Source: Anaerotruncus massiliensis (ex Togo et al. 2026) (lineage in GTDB: Bacteria; Bacillota; Clostridia; Oscillospirales; Ruminococcaceae). Taken from it: a stretch of DNA of 64,000 bases. How positions within the stretch are numbered: position 1 is the first letter of the stretch; every line of letters begins with the position of its first letter. The stretch covers positions 308,863 through 372,862 of the forward strand of contig NZ_LT962687.1 of NCBI RefSeq assembly GCF_900199635.1, written 5' to 3'. Shown one piece after another: positions 61,933-64,000 of this stretch. The notes below the pieces were generated by a model. That model saw nothing but the letters and a program-made list of their open reading frames with translations. It did not search any database and was not told the origin of the DNA. A program made the position numbers and the translations under genes.

Positions 61933-62757
61933 ATGAATTTCGGAATTGGCTCGTTCGCATACAGGTGGTCGATCGGCCGCCCCTACTACCGCCCCGAGGA
62001 CCCCATGACGGTGGACCAGCTCATTGACCGCTGCGTCAAGTACGGCGTGAAGGCCGTCCTGCTCTGCAACAACATCTCCCTGCACGAGTTCACCGAGGAG
62101 CAGCTCACCGCGATCCGCGACCGGATCGTAAAGGAGGGCATGACGGTCGAGACCGGCTCGCGCGGCACGGATTTCAACTACTTCAAGCGGATGCTCGAGG
62201 TCTCCAAATTCCTCGGCTCCAAGGTGCTGCGCATCGGCTGGGACATGGACCGCGACACCGACGCGGCCGGCCTGGAGCGGCAGGTGCGGAAGGGCATCGA
62301 GACGATCGGCGCGCTCATGCCCACGGCGCATGAGTACGGCGTGCACGTCGCGATCGAGAACGGCAAGCTCAACGACGTCTACGAGGTCAAGAAGATCATC
62401 GAAGGCGTGAACGACCCCTTCTTCGGCTGCGCGCTCGACACCTGCAACTCCACCTGCTTCATGACCCCGACCGAGACGGTGGTGCGCACCCTCGCGCCCT
62501 ATGCGAAGACCGTCCACTTCAAGGACTATGTCGTCTCCCTCGACCCGCGCGGCGACGTGATCACCGGCGTCCCCCTCGGACAGGGATATGTGGATTTCCC
62601 GCTCATGCTGGACATCCTCAAGCAGAACGGCTACGACGGGAACATCTTCCTCGAGCTCTACATCAACCGCTGCGACACCCATGCCGAGACCGTCGCCTAC
62701 GAAGAGGAATGCGTGAAGCAGAGCATGGCCTACGCGCATGACACGCTGGGCTTCTGA
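61933..62757 (+). CDS. Sugar phosphate isomerase/epimerase (AP endonuclease family 2-like TIM barrel)
   Basis: 274-residue xylose isomerase-like TIM barrel enzyme. It begins MNFGIGSFAYRWSIGRP and contains metal-binding positions typical of the fold: VAIENGKLNDVYEV (Glu), FGCALDTCNSTCFM (Asp), TVHFKDYVVSLDPRGD (His) and IFLELYINR (Glu). AAGGTAAAGGAG precedes the ATG. Co-occurrence with a sugar ABC transporter and an FGGY kinase suggests conversion of the imported sugar to a ketose before phosphorylation. The exact substrate is unknown. Confidence 0.87.
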   Translation: MNFGIGSFAYRWSIGRPYYRPEDPMTVDQLIDRCVKYGVKAVLLCNNISLHEFTEEQLTAIRDRIVKEGMTVETGSRGTDFNYFKRMLEVSKFLGSKVLRIGWDMDRDTDAAGLERQVRKGIETIGALMPTAHEYGVHVAIENGKLNDVYEVKKIIEGVNDPFFGCALDTCNSTCFMTPTETVVRTLAPYAKTVHFKDYVVSLDPRGDVITGVPLGQGYVDFPLMLDILKQNGYDGNIFLELYINRCDTHAETVAYEEECVKQSMAYAHDTLGF

Positions 62758-62784
62758 CCCGGATGCCGGAGCGGAGGTGCGCAT

Positions 62785-64000
62785 ATGAAAGAGGCGTATA
62801 TCGGCGTCGACATCGGCTCCTCCGGCTGCAAGGCCATCGCGGTCGACGGGGAGGGGAAGACCCTCGGCGTCCAGTCGGTGCGGTATGACAACACCCTGGT
62901 CTGCACGGGGCTGGGCTGCTACGAGCAGCCCGCCCGCGTGCTGCGCGACGCCGGGCTTGACTGCATCCGCGCGCTCGTGCGGGAGCTCGGCCCGGACCGC
63001 CGCACGGCGGCCATCGGCCTCACCGGGCAGATGCACGGGCTTGTGGCGCTGGACGAACATCTGGAACCGCTCCGCCCCATCCTCAGCTGCGTCGATTTCC
63101 GCAATGAGAAGCAGAACGACGAAATCTACGCCAAGGTGGGCGGCAAGGAGGGCCTTCTGCCCTACACCAACAACAAGATGGTCCCCTCCTGCACGGCGGG
63201 GAAGATCCTCTGGATGCGGGAAAATGAGCCCGCGCTCTTTGCCCGGACGCGGGCCGTCGTGAACCCCAAGGACTATGTGCGCACCGTGCTGACCGGCGTC
63301 CCGGCGACCGACGAGTCGGACGCCAGCGGCTTCGGCGTCTACGACGTGCGAAACCACCGCTGGAACCGGGAACTGCTCGACCTGATCGGCCTGCCCGAAG
63401 AGGTGCTGCCGCCGATCTTCCACGCCGACCAGGCGGTCGGGACCGTGCTGCCGGAGGTGGCCGCCGAGCTGGGCCTCGGCCCGGACACGGTGGTCGTGGC
63501 GGGCGCGGGGGACGCCATCATGCAGACGGTGGGCTCCGGCGCCGTGGAGGAGGGCGTCTACAGCGTCGTCCTCGGCTCGGGCGGGCTCATCTCCACCTCG
63601 CTGGGCGTCTGCGCCCACAACGAGGGCGCGCGGCTGCAGGTCTATTCCAGCGCCGTCCGCGACCAGTGGGTGGCCTACACCGGCCTCATGAGCGTGGGCA
63701 CCTCGGTCAACTGGATGCGCGAGAGCCTTTACGCGGCCGAGTCCGCGCGCGGCGCGGAAGAGGGCTTCCGGCGGATGGACGAGGAGGCTGCGCGGGTGCG
63801 CCCCGGCTGCGACGGGCTGCTCTTCTTCCCCTCGCTCCTCGGCCAGCGCAACCCGGTGGACGACCCCTACGCGAAGGGCGTGACGGTGGGGCTGACCCCG
63901 TCGCACACCCGCGGGCACCTCTACCGGGCCCTGCTGGAGGGGCTGGCGTTCGGGATGCGGGAGGTCTACCTCCAGCTCCGCGAGGTGGGCGCGCCGATGA
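62785..64000 (+). CDS. FGGY-family carbohydrate kinase (xylulokinase-like), cut by window end
   Basis: At least 405 residues of an FGGY kinase, with the C-terminus outside the window. Domain I begins AYIGVDIGSSGCKAIAVDGE (phosphate 1 motif) and has GLTGQMHGLVALD (substrate region of xylulokinase-type enzymes) and LSCVDFRNEKQND (catalytic Asp area). Domain II includes VVVAGAGDAIMQTVGSGAVE and LYRALLEGLAFGMREVYLQL (FGGY signature 2 region). CGGAGGTG precedes the ATG. It should phosphorylate the ketose produced by the preceding isomerase/epimerase. GQMHG favours xylulose- or rare-ketose-type substrates. Confidence 0.92.
   Translation, partial: MKEAYIGVDIGSSGCKAIAVDGEGKTLGVQSVRYDNTLVCTGLGCYEQPARVLRDAGLDCIRALVRELGPDRRTAAIGLTGQMHGLVALDEHLEPLRPILSCVDFRNEKQNDEIYAKVGGKEGLLPYTNNKMVPSCTAGKILWMRENEPALFARTRAVVNPKDYVRTVLTGVPATDESDASGFGVYDVRNHRWNRELLDLIGLPEEVLPPIFHADQAVGTVLPEVAAELGLGPDTVVVAGAGDAIMQTVGSGAVEEGVYSVVLGSGGLISTSLGVCAHNEGARLQVYSSAVRDQWVAYTGLMSVGTSVNWMRESLYAAESARGAEEGFRRMDEEAARVRPGCDGLLFFPSLLGQRNPVDDPYAKGVTVGLTPSHTRGHLYRALLEGLAFGMREVYLQLREVGAPM

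Overview
The window looks like a chromosomal segment of a Gram-positive gut Clostridia, probably an Oscillospiraceae/Lachnospiraceae-type anaerobe. Evidence: strong AGGAGG ribosome binding sites with frequent GTG/TTG starts, a G5/3D cell-wall protein, a UviB/BhlA-type holin, ECF sigma factors, and a Tn1549-like conjugative element. Most of the DNA is GC-rich. AT-rich islands (about 19.9-22.4 kb, 29.7-35.3 kb and 42.6-44.4 kb) mark acquired pieces.

Region 1 (1-38.2 kb) is the right-hand part of an integrative conjugative element (ICE) of the Tn1549/CTn type. Its left end lies outside the window. Transfer genes run left to right: VirB6-like membrane protein, PrgI, VirB4 ATPase, a CHAP peptidoglycan hydrolase, small element-specific proteins (DUF4315, DUF4366), topoisomerase III, a CHC2-primase/ArdC fusion, a giant methylase-helicase, a DUF3848/3849 protein, MobC and a MOBP-type relaxase. 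Many junctions overlap by ATGA, so this is a coupled operon. Two conserved genes are split by introns: virB4 by an ORF-less 339-nt intron with group I architecture, and the helicase by a 2.5-kb group II intron encoding a reverse transcriptase/maturase. A TnpV-type gene is nested out of frame inside the helicase gene. An AlbA-type regulator sits on the opposite strand between mobC and the relaxase. Next comes an AT-rich bacitracin-resistance cassette (bcrR-bcrA-bcrB-uppP/bcrD) whose bcrA promoter region carries two GACA-N7-TGTC operators. The element ends with a sigma-like regulator, an excisionase-like protein and two tandem paralogous tyrosine integrases.

Region 2 (38.2-51.7 kb) is chromosomal: a 3D-domain cell-wall protein, tRNA-Arg(ACG), an ECF sigma/anti-sigma pair, an XRE regulator and another sigma-like factor. 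Then follows an unusual leftward cassette: a UviB/BhlA-like holin, a ricin-type beta-trefoil protein with an unassigned C-terminal domain, and a 1782-residue Rhs/YD-repeat protein whose AT-rich C-terminal tip looks like a SleB-type cell-wall hydrolase. A convergent AT-rich lipoprotein gene sits directly beyond the tip and is a candidate immunity gene. This is the best candidate in the window for a little-described system.

Region 3 (51.7-64 kb) holds two catabolic operons. The first has an XRE-cupin regulator, an M20 metallopeptidase, a GntP-family permease and D-serine ammonia-lyase, with a palindrome just downstream of the candidate promoter. The second has a CUT2-type sugar ABC transporter (ATPase, permease, lipoprotein receptor, second permease), a TIM-barrel sugar isomerase/epimerase and an FGGY kinase cut by the window end. 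They suggest uptake, isomerisation and phosphorylation of a sugar or polyol that cannot be named from sequence alone.
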